Below are positions 26,723 through 34,871 of a stretch of DNA of 64,000 nucleotides, one piece after another (position 1 is the stretch's first letter; every line of letters begins with the position of its first letter). Origin of the DNA: JAGQVA01 sp033764335 (GTDB lineage Bacteria > Bacteroidota > Bacteroidia > J057). The position numbers were made by a program, and so were the translations under genes. Location of the stretch: NCBI GenBank assembly GCA_033764335.1, contig JANRJC010000051.1, positions 124,001-188,000 of the forward strand, written 5' to 3'. A model generated the notes under the pieces. The model saw only the letters and a program-made list of their open reading frames with translations. It was not told where the DNA came from and did not search any database.

Positions 26723-26876
26723 TTATGAATTGCCCCCGTTAAAACGAGGGGCAATTCATATTATAGGCCCGCCTGAAGGGGACGGTTATGAATTGCCCCC
26801 CGTTTTAACGGGGGCTATTCATAATTGCCCCCCTATTTTAAAATTATGAATTGCCCCCCGTTTTAACGGGGGGCAA
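26723..26876. repeat. cluster of three hairpin repeats (TGAATTGCCCCC core)
   Basis: Three copies of a palindrome with the core ATTGCCCCCCGTTTTAACGG lie at 26723-26760, 26786-26824 and 26850-26876. They differ in loop and arm bases, and partial half-copies (ATAATTGCCCCCC near 26821) lie between them. There are no T-runs of terminator type. A leftover TTATGAAT lies on the far side of the IS (25090-25097), so the IS cut into the edge of this cluster. The 230 bp up to the AraC gene otherwise hold only the inverted repeat at 26911-26947. Confidence 0.75.
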
Positions 26877-26910
26877 TGAGAACTGTGAGATAGATAAATT
26901 TTTTTTGCAC

Positions 26911-26947
26911 ATTATCGAAGAATTTTGTAATATTATGTTTCGATAAT
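26911..26947. promoter_or_regulatory. inverted repeat upstream of the AraC-type gene (possible operator)
   Basis: ATTATCGAA at 26911-26919 is matched exactly by TTCGATAAT at 26939-26947, with a 19-base spacer in an AT-rich stretch. The spacing suits a dimeric regulator. It lies 165 bp upstream of the AraC-type gene. Binding is inference only. Confidence 0.35.
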
Positions 26948-27111
26948 GAACCGCTGTTAAGCAACCCCCGCTTTTCCTTTGCTGTACAGCTCTTGGTAAA
27001 ACTTCAAATTTTTGCCAAATGAGTCTATAGGTTGTTGTGGAATAGGATCATTTTGTTGATTCCTTTCCTATGCTTCCTACCCTTGTTTTCACATTTTAAC
27101 CGTATTGAGCA

Positions 27112-27984
27112 ATGGTGCAAATCCTAAAACCTCATCCGGCTCTGGAGCCTTTTGTCTTGTTTTATGCGGTAACCCGAGGCTTTTTCGCCACCTCCGAAAA
27201 CCACGTCATGAGCGCACGCGGGCTTCCGATGCTGATTTTTCCCTACAAATCGCCTTCTTCTACCTCTTATCGGTATGGATTGGAGGGCGGAAATGTCTAT
27301 CCCCGGCAGATGCTGGACAAACCCGCCCTGCTGACCTCAACGGACATGTTCTCCCAAAGCCACTTTGCCGGCGACATCCATTTTGTGATGGTGATGTTGC
27401 AGATGACGGGTGGCTATCATTTCCTGCGCAGCGGGGTGAACGGCCTGTCCAGTCAGGTGAACCTGCTGGATAACTACGGTATGCCCTCCTACTTCGACGA
27501 GTTGCAGGAGCGCCTTTGGGAAGTAGAAGAGCCGCAGGCCGCCGTAGCGATGATCGAGCCGTATCTTATCCGCCATTTTTGCCGTCAAAAAGCTCTGAAA
27601 ATCAATGACTTGACCCCGGTAAGCGACTATATGATGCGCATGCCTCCCGGCAACCTGACGGTGAAAGACCTCACGAAGAAATTCCGCTGTAGCGATCGCT
27701 GGCTGGAGCGAAATTTTGCCCAGCAGACCGGTATGGCCCCCAAGACCTGGCTACGTGTGCTGCGCTTTCGGGCGGCGGTCAGCTACCTGGAGTATTATCC
27801 GGGGTGCTCCTGGATGGAAATCGTGGTGCGTTTTGGTTATGCCAATCACTCGCATCTCATCAACGACTTCCAGCAATTTGCCGGTAGTTCGCCCGTTTTT
27901 CACGTAGCAAATTACGGGCGCAGCGAGGCCATGGTCGGGTTCAACCGCTCCGATCTGTATGCAAACCACCACCACGCCGCCTGA
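27112..27984 (+). CDS. AraC-family transcriptional regulator
   Basis: The 290-residue protein has an N-terminal sensing domain of the DUF6597 type (PALEPFVLFYAVTRGFF) and a C-terminal AraC HTH with both helices (LTVKDLTKKFRCSDRWLERN; WMEIVVRFGYANHSHLINDF then FAGSSPVFH). It probably binds DNA as a dimer in response to a small ligand, which is not identifiable. It lies at the head of the same-strand series leading to the T9SS and caspase genes, so it may regulate them, but the T9SS gene has its own -7-like element. ATG 27112 was chosen; GTG 27105 in another frame is not used. Confidence 0.85.
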   Translation: MVQILKPHPALEPFVLFYAVTRGFFATSENHVMSARGLPMLIFPYKSPSSTSYRYGLEGGNVYPRQMLDKPALLTSTDMFSQSHFAGDIHFVMVMLQMTGGYHFLRSGVNGLSSQVNLLDNYGMPSYFDELQERLWEVEEPQAAVAMIEPYLIRHFCRQKALKINDLTPVSDYMMRMPPGNLTVKDLTKKFRCSDRWLERNFAQQTGMAPKTWLRVLRFRAAVSYLEYYPGCSWMEIVVRFGYANHSHLINDFQQFAGSSPVFHVANYGRSEAMVGFNRSDLYANHHHAA

Positions 27985-28023
27985 AATGTCGGATTTTTAC
28001 AATGAAAAGGCGCGGGCGTGTCC

Positions 28024-28031
28024 TAACTTTG
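28024..28031 (+). promoter_or_regulatory. candidate -7 element (TAACTTTG) for the T9SS protein gene
   Basis: TAACTTTG is an exact TAnnTTTG match, 73 bp upstream of the chosen start and just after the AraC gene. A clear -33 TTG is lacking. Confidence 0.45.
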
Positions 28032-28103
28032 TACTGTGATTGCATGAAGAAAAACGACCCTTTTTTGCATCTAATTACAATTCCAATTAACCCACTTATC
28101 CTG

Positions 28104-29495
28104 ATGAAAAGTTTTACTTTTTTATTCCTCCTCCTTTGCGCCCTGGCGAAACCCGTGGTCGCGCAACTTACCAACGTCTGGACTGGCGTAACGCCCAATA
28201 TCCCCGACACGGTCGGCTGCCAGGCCCTCGATGCGGTCAATGAACGGGTAGCCTGGGCCGTATCGCAGAAATACGACCCCACGGACAGCCTCTATTTTTT
28301 TGCAGGTTCGCCTACGGTGTGGTTTCACCGCACGATGGATGGCGGGCAGACCTGGAGTGCGGACACCCTGCCCACAACAGGCACGCCCTTCCTGAGCACC
28401 ATCAGTGCCGTGGACTCGCAGCGCGCCTGGGTAACCGGCGTGGATTTTAACACCTTTGCCCAGTTTGTGCTGAAAACCACTGACGGCGGTCAGACCTGGA
28501 GTACCGACACCCTGCCCGGTTTTAACCTGCCCGGTGGCTTTGTGAACAATGTGTTTTTTACCAGTGCGCAGGAAGGGTATGCCCTCGGCGACCCCTCACA
28601 GTCGGCCACAGACACCACCTTCCACTTCGAAATCCTGCGGACGAACGACGGCGGCACCACCTGGACCCGTGTGCCCCGCAGCCCGGCCCTCGACGGCCAG
28701 CCGAACGAGTATGGCGTGTTTAATCTCTATGAGTCCGTCGGCGACTGGTGCTGGTTTATGTCCACCAACGGGCGGGTATTCCGCTCCAGCGACAGGGGGC
28801 AGAGCTGGCAGGTGAGCGCGACCAACTATTTCGGTGCCACCTTTAACATCGCCTTTGCCGATACATCAGTAGGTATATTCGGCGGCTTTGACTTTGTCAA
28901 CAACTCCATCGGGCTGGGCCTCAGCCAGGACGGCGGCGCCACCTGGACCGACATCACCCCGCAGGACAGCGCCTACCTCGTGACGACCGCCACCATCGTT
29001 CCCGGCACCCGCGTCATCGTGCTGGTGGTCCGCAACAGCAACCTGAGCGGCCTTTTACGCACCTGGGCCAGCTACAACCTCGGCCAGAGTTGGGTGGAGA
29101 TCGGGCAGGGTGCCAACGCAGGCTGGGCGGAGTTTGTGGACGAAAACACGGCATACGCAGGCGAGTGGCAGAATCCGGCGGCCAAGGGCCAATACTACAC
29201 CTACAACGGCAGCCCCCTGCTGGGCCTTTTCAGCAACCGGGAGTTGGAAGCCTCGGTGCAGCTTTCGCCCAATCCGGCCCGCGACTACGCCGAACTGCGC
29301 GTAGAAGCCCCCAGCCCCCGCCGCTTCCAACTGAACATCAACGACCTCCAGGGCAGGCTCGTCTATCAATCAAATTCCGAAAACACGGCATTTTGGAGTA
29401 CTCAGATTGATCTTAGCAACCTGCCTGCTGGAATGTATAACCTGACCATCAGTGACGCAAAAGGGCACAGCACCCGGCGACTGGTGAAGCAATAA
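28104..29495 (+). CDS. secreted Ycf48/BNR-repeat-like protein with T9SS sorting domain
   Basis: The 463-residue protein has a signal peptide (MKSFTFLFLLLCALAKPVVA). Several beta-propeller blades follow with Asp-box-like TTDGGQTWS, NDGGTTWTRV, SDRGQSWQVS and QDGGATWTDI motifs, as in sialidase/BNR and photosystem II assembly (Ycf48-like) propellers. The last 80 residues (VQLSPNPARDYAELRVEAP to TRRLVKQ) are a type A T9SS sorting domain. It is therefore a surface or released protein, perhaps a binding scaffold; catalytic residues of sialidases were not seen. The coding sequence is visibly GC-rich compared with the caspase gene that follows, which may reflect separate origins. ATG 28104 was chosen for the signal peptide. 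Confidence 0.8.
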   Translation: MKSFTFLFLLLCALAKPVVAQLTNVWTGVTPNIPDTVGCQALDAVNERVAWAVSQKYDPTDSLYFFAGSPTVWFHRTMDGGQTWSADTLPTTGTPFLSTISAVDSQRAWVTGVDFNTFAQFVLKTTDGGQTWSTDTLPGFNLPGGFVNNVFFTSAQEGYALGDPSQSATDTTFHFEILRTNDGGTTWTRVPRSPALDGQPNEYGVFNLYESVGDWCWFMSTNGRVFRSSDRGQSWQVSATNYFGATFNIAFADTSVGIFGGFDFVNNSIGLGLSQDGGATWTDITPQDSAYLVTTATIVPGTRVIVLVVRNSNLSGLLRTWASYNLGQSWVEIGQGANAGWAEFVDENTAYAGEWQNPAAKGQYYTYNGSPLLGLFSNRELEASVQLSPNPARDYAELRVEAPSPRRFQLNINDLQGRLVYQSNSENTAFWSTQIDLSNLPAGMYNLTISDAKGHSTRRLVKQ

Positions 29496-29585
29496 GTTCT
29501 GGCGCATACCTGTCGACTATGTGCAGTTATGCCCATATTTCACTTACTTCATCATAAACCATTTTTAAATTCTAATTTCCGTGTT

Positions 29586-32051
29586 ATGCCAGAAATTAAC
29601 AGAAAACTATACATTCCCTCCGAAGATGGGCATTACTTCCCCCAGCGGCGTAATCACTTGCTTGCGATTGGGATAGACCAGTATATGCATTGTGGACGTC
29701 TGGCGAATGCTGTGCGCGATGTGGAAGCTTTTGTGAGTCTGCTTACAAATCATTATGATTTCGTACCGGAAAGGGTACGGGTTATCAAGGATGAAGCAGC
29801 TACTAGGCAGGGAATTATGATGACACTTCGCAAGCTAATAGATGATTTCAGGGTTGCTAGCCGAGGGGACAACTTGATTATATTTTTCTCCGGTCATGGG
29901 CATTATGACGAAGATCTTCAGGAAGGCTATTGGGTTCCTGTGGACGCCCAATATGACGCAGCGGTTGATTATATTCCCTATTCGTATCTGCAAAAAACCC
30001 TCGCGGCCATTGATGCACATCATATTTTGCTGATTGTGGACTCCTGCTATTCTGGTGCAGTATTAGTGAAGGACAACAACCAAGCTGTACAGCGCTTGGA
30101 AGCAGATCCTTCGCGCTGGATTCTGGCTTCGGGCCGCAATGAAGTAGTGTCCGATGGCCCAGCAGGCGATCACAGCCCTTTTGCTAAACACCTAATGGAG
30201 TTGCTAGGGCGACGGGCCGGCAAACCGCTGCCTCTTCAGTCGCTTGTGGCCGATGTTACCCAGAATGTCATCTACAACGCTGCTCAAGCTCCTATTGGCC
30301 AGCCATTGCAAAATGTAGGACATAGAGGGGGACAGTTTATCTTTCATCCGATACGGGATGAAGAAAAAGAATGGCAAAAACTGGAAGGAAATCTACAGGC
30401 ATCTGGGAGTGATATCCATGAGTTACTGAAAAAATTCGAGGAATTTTTGGCGGTCTGGCCGGAGGGCAAACATGCTGAGGAGGCAGCACGTACCCTAGCG
30501 ATTCTCAAGGATGAAGCCAATTGGCAAAAAGCCTTGAAAATCAATACAATTGTTGGGTACTCTGAATATCGCCAACAGAATGAGTTGGGGAGTCACAGGG
30601 CGGATGCACTTGAAAAAATCCACTTGATGGAAGAAGAGCAAGTTTGGACAAACGCTATTCGGCTTCAATCTCTATCCGGATATGAGACCTACCTTGAGCG
30701 GTATCCAAGCGGACGCTTTAGCATTCAGGCGAAAGCTAAAATCAAAGAAATTATGTCTTTTGGATCTATTCCTCGGGTACCTGAACCTCCGCTAAAACCA
30801 CCTGGGCACCCACCGCAATGGAAACTTCGTGTCGCAGGAGGTGCTGTAATAATCGCAATTATCATTGTGCTCCTACTGTGGAGGTCTTGTGGCGGGCCCC
30901 CTCCTCCGACACCTCCTAGTGCAGCTCAGTTGGCCTGCGATTCGCTGTTGGCGCAGGAGGCAACGACAGCTACGCTGCCCGATTATCGTCGCTTTCTGCA
31001 GCAGCATCCTAAGAGTCCGTGCGACTCCCTAGTACGAAGCGAACTACGAGAAGGAGAGGGGTGGGTAGCAGAGCAGTTTGCAAAGCTTAATAATTCTGCC
31101 ACAAGCAGACCCCAGCTTATCGAAAATAAGCAAATTTTGACTGACATATTGAAACGTGACACAAATCATACGGATGCGAAAAGTAGATTGACTCAGGTGG
31201 CGTTGGCACTTGAAGCTATTGAAAAAGATCCTATACAGGCACTTAAGAATAAAGGCTATACAATAGGAAACTGGGTTACTAACCGGGCAGCTTTCACAGA
31301 TGCTAATGGCAAAATGGGGATAATCAACAGCCAAGGAAAATCTTTATGTAGTGGATACGATAAGATAGAAGGGCTTGCCAATGGTTATGCTGTCTTTTTT
31401 AAGAATAATTTATGTGGATATCTTGAGCTTAGTACAGGCCAGGAAGTAATTGCAGCTCAGTACTCATCAGCTGAACCTTTTGCTCAAAATGGGCGGGCGA
31501 AAGTAAAACAAACAAATCAAGAGTTTGTTATTGATAATAATGGACAATGTGTAGAGAACTGTATAACTCTGCATCTACCGCCTTTGAATTTCAACTTAGA
31601 GGTAACTTTGGTTAGCATCACATGTGTGTCAGAGGATGATGACGGACATGCTGAAGATCTATTTGGTGTACTTAGCGCAAAGGTACAAAATGGAAACGGA
31701 ACTCCTTTACCTATTTTAGGTGGCAAGTCCAGTATCTTATGGTATCGAGAAAGGAACAATCAACAGCATTTACGTAAAGGAGAGTCTTATTTTCCGAATG
31801 ATGGAGTTCGCTTGTTTTCATTAAGGACTGCAAGTTCAGATGCAAAGGTGATAATCGGAGGAAATATTGATGAAGCCGATGGTAGTAATGCCGACGACCG
31901 TTTTAATGATAATGGTGGTAGTAACACCACAAGAGCTATCAAAATAAGCAATATAGGAACCTCTTACCAAACTATTACATTTGATCATAGAAGCGGAGGA
32001 TCTCATATCCGTCAGACGTGGAGAGTGCGGAAGGTGTTTAGTTCAAACTGA
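29586..32051 (+). CDS. membrane-anchored caspase-like (C14) protease with WG repeats and an unassigned C-terminal domain
   Basis: The 821-residue protein starts with a caspase/metacaspase domain (about residues 20-255) with catalytic His104 in FFSGHGHYDE and Cys154 in IVDSCYSGA. Two repeats resembling those of the EAD11-like protein follow (NWQKALKINTIVGYSEYRQQ; VWTNAIRLQSLSGYETYLER). A single membrane segment lies at residues 415-432. Beyond it come another such repeat, a WG-repeat beta-region (FTDANGKMGIINSQGKSL, residues about 555-655) and a 160-residue C-terminal beta domain with acidic loops (EDDDGHAEDLF; DEADGSNADDRF). No signal peptide is present, so the protease is predicted cytoplasmic and the WG part outside. 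ATG 29586 is preferred because MPEINRKLYIP precedes the domain; ATG 29529 is the alternative. Target proteins are unknown. Confidence 0.85.
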   Translation: MPEINRKLYIPSEDGHYFPQRRNHLLAIGIDQYMHCGRLANAVRDVEAFVSLLTNHYDFVPERVRVIKDEAATRQGIMMTLRKLIDDFRVASRGDNLIIFFSGHGHYDEDLQEGYWVPVDAQYDAAVDYIPYSYLQKTLAAIDAHHILLIVDSCYSGAVLVKDNNQAVQRLEADPSRWILASGRNEVVSDGPAGDHSPFAKHLMELLGRRAGKPLPLQSLVADVTQNVIYNAAQAPIGQPLQNVGHRGGQFIFHPIRDEEKEWQKLEGNLQASGSDIHELLKKFEEFLAVWPEGKHAEEAARTLAILKDEANWQKALKINTIVGYSEYRQQNELGSHRADALEKIHLMEEEQVWTNAIRLQSLSGYETYLERYPSGRFSIQAKAKIKEIMSFGSIPRVPEPPLKPPGHPPQWKLRVAGGAVIIAIIIVLLLWRSCGGPPPPTPPSAAQLACDSLLAQEATTATLPDYRRFLQQHPKSPCDSLVRSELREGEGWVAEQFAKLNNSATSRPQLIENKQILTDILKRDTNHTDAKSRLTQVALALEAIEKDPIQALKNKGYTIGNWVTNRAAFTDANGKMGIINSQGKSLCSGYDKIEGLANGYAVFFKNNLCGYLELSTGQEVIAAQYSSAEPFAQNGRAKVKQTNQEFVIDNNGQCVENCITLHLPPLNFNLEVTLVSITCVSEDDDGHAEDLFGVLSAKVQNGNGTPLPILGGKSSILWYRERNNQQHLRKGESYFPNDGVRLFSLRTASSDAKVIIGGNIDEADGSNADDRFNDNGGSNTTRAIKISNIGTSYQTITFDHRSGGSHIRQTWRVRKVFSSN

Positions 32052-32191
32052 AAGTCTGTTAAATGAAAACTTTCATCTGTTTCTTTCAAACATCATCTCC
32101 GGCGCGAAGCCGATCCTCCAAAACTCCTATGTCTTTCGAGGGCAAATTTTTCATTGAACAAAGTTTTTGTATACGCTATGTGGGTGACACT

Positions 32192-32211
32192 TTGAACACT
32201 TGGGTGTTCAA
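32192..32211. promoter_or_regulatory. perfect short palindrome upstream of the CARDB-like gene
   Basis: TTGAACAC, four bases, then GTGTTCAA form a perfect 8-bp inverted repeat 15 bp before the ATG of the next gene. It could be an operator or a small hairpin in the leader. The rest of the 175-bp gap after the caspase gene shows nothing recognised. Confidence 0.35.
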
Positions 32212-32226
32212 GCAAAACAATAGAAT

Positions 32227-33228
32227 ATGAAATTAATTAAATTCATGCTTGAGTCTCTCATAGAGATTCTCAAAATCGCAGTCTATAAATGGGCCATGGG
32301 ATTTATTTTTGTTACCGAACGGTATTGGAAGCTTTTTAAGTTGCTAAAAGCCCGGCGCAGGCTTCCCCATACAGCAAAGAATGCAACGAACACCAAATGT
32401 AGTCCCATCCACCATCCCTCTTTCCACCGTCCGGATCCGTTGATTTATTCTCAAAAATACCTGCAAAGCTTAGGCTTGCCCGTAACATGGGACAACCCGG
32501 ACATCGTTTTGCGCAAGGATGGCGCAATCGTTAGCGAAAATAATCTGCTACCGGACACCGACTATGAAATAGATGCGACCATTTGGAACAACTCCTATGA
32601 CGCTCCGGTCGTGGGCTTAAAGGTTTACTTTTCCTATCTTTCTTTTGGCGTTGGTGGCACGGCGCATACCATTTCTAAAAGAGCTATCAACTTGGGCGTG
32701 AAAGGGGGTGCCAACCACCCTGCCCATGCCAGTGTGATATGGAGGACCCCGAATGTAGGGGGGCATTATTGCCTGCAAGTGTTCCTGAATTGCCCAGATG
32801 ACCTGAATCCGGCGAACAACCTTGGCCAGAACAACGTGAATGTCGCCATCCCACAATCTCCGGCCATGTTCACTTTCCAAGTGAGGAACGAAACGAAGGT
32901 CAGGCAGGAATATGCTTTTAAGGTGGACACCTATACGCTCCCGAGCTTGAAGGAATGCCGCGACAAAGATGAAAAGCGCCCATCAAATGATCAAAAATGG
33001 CGCGAGATCCAAGCTGTTCACTATGGGAATGGTTTCCCGATCCCGCCGGGCTGGGCGGTCGACATTGCCCCGGTGGAAATTGTTTTGATGCCCGAAGAAA
33101 CCTCCGATGTTTCAGTTAAAATCACCCCTCCAGCCGATTTCACCGGTAAAAAGGGTTTTAACGTCAATGCAATGAATGCAGATGGCAAGTTCATGGGTGG
33201 CGTTACCCTTTATGTTGAAAAAACTTAA
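32227..33228 (+). CDS. CARDB-like protein of unknown function, possibly membrane-tethered
   Basis: The 333-residue protein begins with a hydrophobic segment (LIEILKIAVYKWAMGFIFV) then a basic stretch. The following part (LYIYSQ-type: PLIYSQKYLQSLGLPVTWDN) leads to an Ig-like domain with LPDTDYEIDATIWNNSYDAP, GVGGTAHTISKRAI, VIWRTPNVGGHYCLQVFLN and DDLNPANNLGQNNV, which resembles the CARDB (cell adhesion related) fold. A second beta domain ends the protein. No catalytic site was recognised. It is followed after 20 bp by a membrane protein gene, so the two probably form an operon. It lies 175 bp after the caspase gene on the same strand. I do not recognise the exact family. Confidence 0.65.
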   Translation: MKLIKFMLESLIEILKIAVYKWAMGFIFVTERYWKLFKLLKARRRLPHTAKNATNTKCSPIHHPSFHRPDPLIYSQKYLQSLGLPVTWDNPDIVLRKDGAIVSENNLLPDTDYEIDATIWNNSYDAPVVGLKVYFSYLSFGVGGTAHTISKRAINLGVKGGANHPAHASVIWRTPNVGGHYCLQVFLNCPDDLNPANNLGQNNVNVAIPQSPAMFTFQVRNETKVRQEYAFKVDTYTLPSLKECRDKDEKRPSNDQKWREIQAVHYGNGFPIPPGWAVDIAPVEIVLMPEETSDVSVKITPPADFTGKKGFNVNAMNADGKFMGGVTLYVEKT

Positions 33229-33248
33229 TTGACTGTAAATTATATATC

Positions 33249-34292
33249 ATGGCTTACAAACAATTCACTTCCTGCGTCAAGCCGAGCAACTATGTGGACC
33301 TCAGCTTTACATCATCCGGAGTATTGGGAATATTAGGACTGCTGCTAACTGTTGGGATTGCAGCATTCTTGGGCATTGCACTTTTAGGAGGGCCTACTTC
33401 CGTTGTCATTGTACTTGCCCTCGTTGTCGCTGCCATCACCTATTTGGAATGGTGGCTCAATGGCAGGTTGATCTGCCTTAATGAGGCGGATAGAAATTGT
33501 GCCATCATAGGCATGGTTCTCGGAGCTGGCCCCTCCGACCCCCTGAGTAAATCGGGCGACAACGATTTCACGATGAACCTGATGCTGGCTCCTGGCCCGA
33601 CAGATTTGGACCAACCGAAGGAGGCATATTGGAATGCCCCCCAAGGCCATTTGGTACAAAGAAACGCCTCTGTTATCTCCATTGGCAGGGGTTACGCTCC
33701 TGATGATGATGACCATGTGAAATACCTCAAGCACCTGCACTGCGAGTTCGAGGGGAGTGGCATCCACGACCTTTTGCTACAGCTGTACACCCTGGTACTA
33801 CCGTTAACAGTAGCACTTTTGTTCCCGACGCCATTCAGTTGGATACTTGCGATACTGTTTTTTCTTGTCGCCTTATTCTATTACTTAAGCACCATATTCG
33901 CTGACCAAGGAGGGCCTGGCTCAGGTAACCCGTTGGATATTGACCCCAATTTGGGTACGCTTACTGGAAGGGATGTCGTGGTGATAAAGGGTGAGTGGAT
34001 ATATGACTCCTTGCACATAGGCTGGAATGAAATTCACCCTGTACGGGCTTGCCAGATCATCGGCTACTTGAAGAATGATGGTGCCATTTGGGCGGTCTGC
34101 GACCGAAATACCGACGAAGTATTGTTCACGCTTGACAGCCCGGAAAAAGTGGAGGAGCTTAAACAATTATGGTGTAACGCATTGAATGATGCAGAAGATG
34201 CGGAGACTGGCGGAAGCCGAGAAAATCCTGAGAATGATTGGGGAATACACCCAAGTGTTGATGGCTGTAGGCCAACAGTTATAATTACTTGA
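33249..34292 (+). CDS. multipass membrane protein with a WNEIHPV motif, function unknown
   Basis: The 347-residue protein has two adjacent hydrophobic segments near residues 23-65 and another pair near 180-218, joined by a soluble loop. The C-terminal part contains GRDVVVIKGEWIYDSLHIGW then NEIHPVRACQI, a motif (D...H..WNEIHPV) shared by several otherwise unconnected bacterial families. The start ATG follows the CARDB-like gene by 20 bp. It may form a membrane-bound unit with that protein. No enzyme class can be assigned. The following 344 bp (34293-34636) are AT-rich and hold no gene or repeat I can recognise. Confidence 0.65.
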   Translation: MAYKQFTSCVKPSNYVDLSFTSSGVLGILGLLLTVGIAAFLGIALLGGPTSVVIVLALVVAAITYLEWWLNGRLICLNEADRNCAIIGMVLGAGPSDPLSKSGDNDFTMNLMLAPGPTDLDQPKEAYWNAPQGHLVQRNASVISIGRGYAPDDDDHVKYLKHLHCEFEGSGIHDLLLQLYTLVLPLTVALLFPTPFSWILAILFFLVALFYYLSTIFADQGGPGSGNPLDIDPNLGTLTGRDVVVIKGEWIYDSLHIGWNEIHPVRACQIIGYLKNDGAIWAVCDRNTDEVLFTLDSPEKVEELKQLWCNALNDAEDAETGGSRENPENDWGIHPSVDGCRPTVIIT

Positions 34293-34636
34293 AAGGCCAG
34301 AGATGGTATCAAATATAAATAATGAACTGCGCGGTTTACCAACAACCAGTCCATAACTACTTACGGGTTACTAAATTCTTCCTAAAAATCTCGGGTCAAA
34401 GCATCCTGCATTCCCTCCAAAAATATTCAGAAAATCAAAACAGAGAGAGCTTCTGACTCTAAATACTGTCTTTAGCCATTCATTCATGCCTAACGAATTC
34501 GGATCATCATCAACGCTGATTGGTTCGGTCTTATCACAAAGTTCTTTCGTTCAACCCTTCCAACACCTTTATCCGGTTTTTATCAGGCCCACCCAGATGT
34601 GGAAAAGTCAACTTCTAAAACATTAACCGAAAAACT

Positions 34637-34843
34637 ATGTACAACTACATTAAGCATTTTGGCTTTTTGGCTTTTTTGCAAGCCGAACTGTTGCCTTTAT
34701 CCGTTTCCCTAGTTGCTGTTGAGCTATTTCTTCAGTTAGGGAGCTTTGCAGCCGAATTAGGATGCTTCTTAGTGATTTGGTGTATACTAAGTTACTTGGG
34801 CAGCATTTCTAAAAAAACACTGCCAAGTAAGAAAAAAACCTGA
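34637..34843 (+). CDS. possible small membrane protein
   Basis: The 68-residue frame starts ATG TAC AAC after an AT-rich gap and encodes two hydrophobic stretches (FLQAELLPLSVSLVAVELFL; LGCFLVIWCILSYLG) followed by a basic tail (KKTLPSKKKT). This inside-positive layout is plausible for a real small membrane protein. No homologue is recognised, and no promoter or ribosome site stands out. It converges with the helicase gene. Confidence 0.4.
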   Translation: MYNYIKHFGFLAFLQAELLPLSVSLVAVELFLQLGSFAAELGCFLVIWCILSYLGSISKKTLPSKKKT

Positions 34844-34871
34844 AATATTCTTGTTCGGCCAACGGGTCTCC

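Noticed and set aside
26723..26876. Hairpin repeats as a CRISPR array
   Set aside because: Repeat copies are palindromic and diverged, spacers are unequal and no cas genes are nearby.
28024..28103. Longer N-terminus for the T9SS protein from 28002
   Set aside because: It would put 34 hydrophilic and basic residues before a normal signal peptide and overlap the -7 element.
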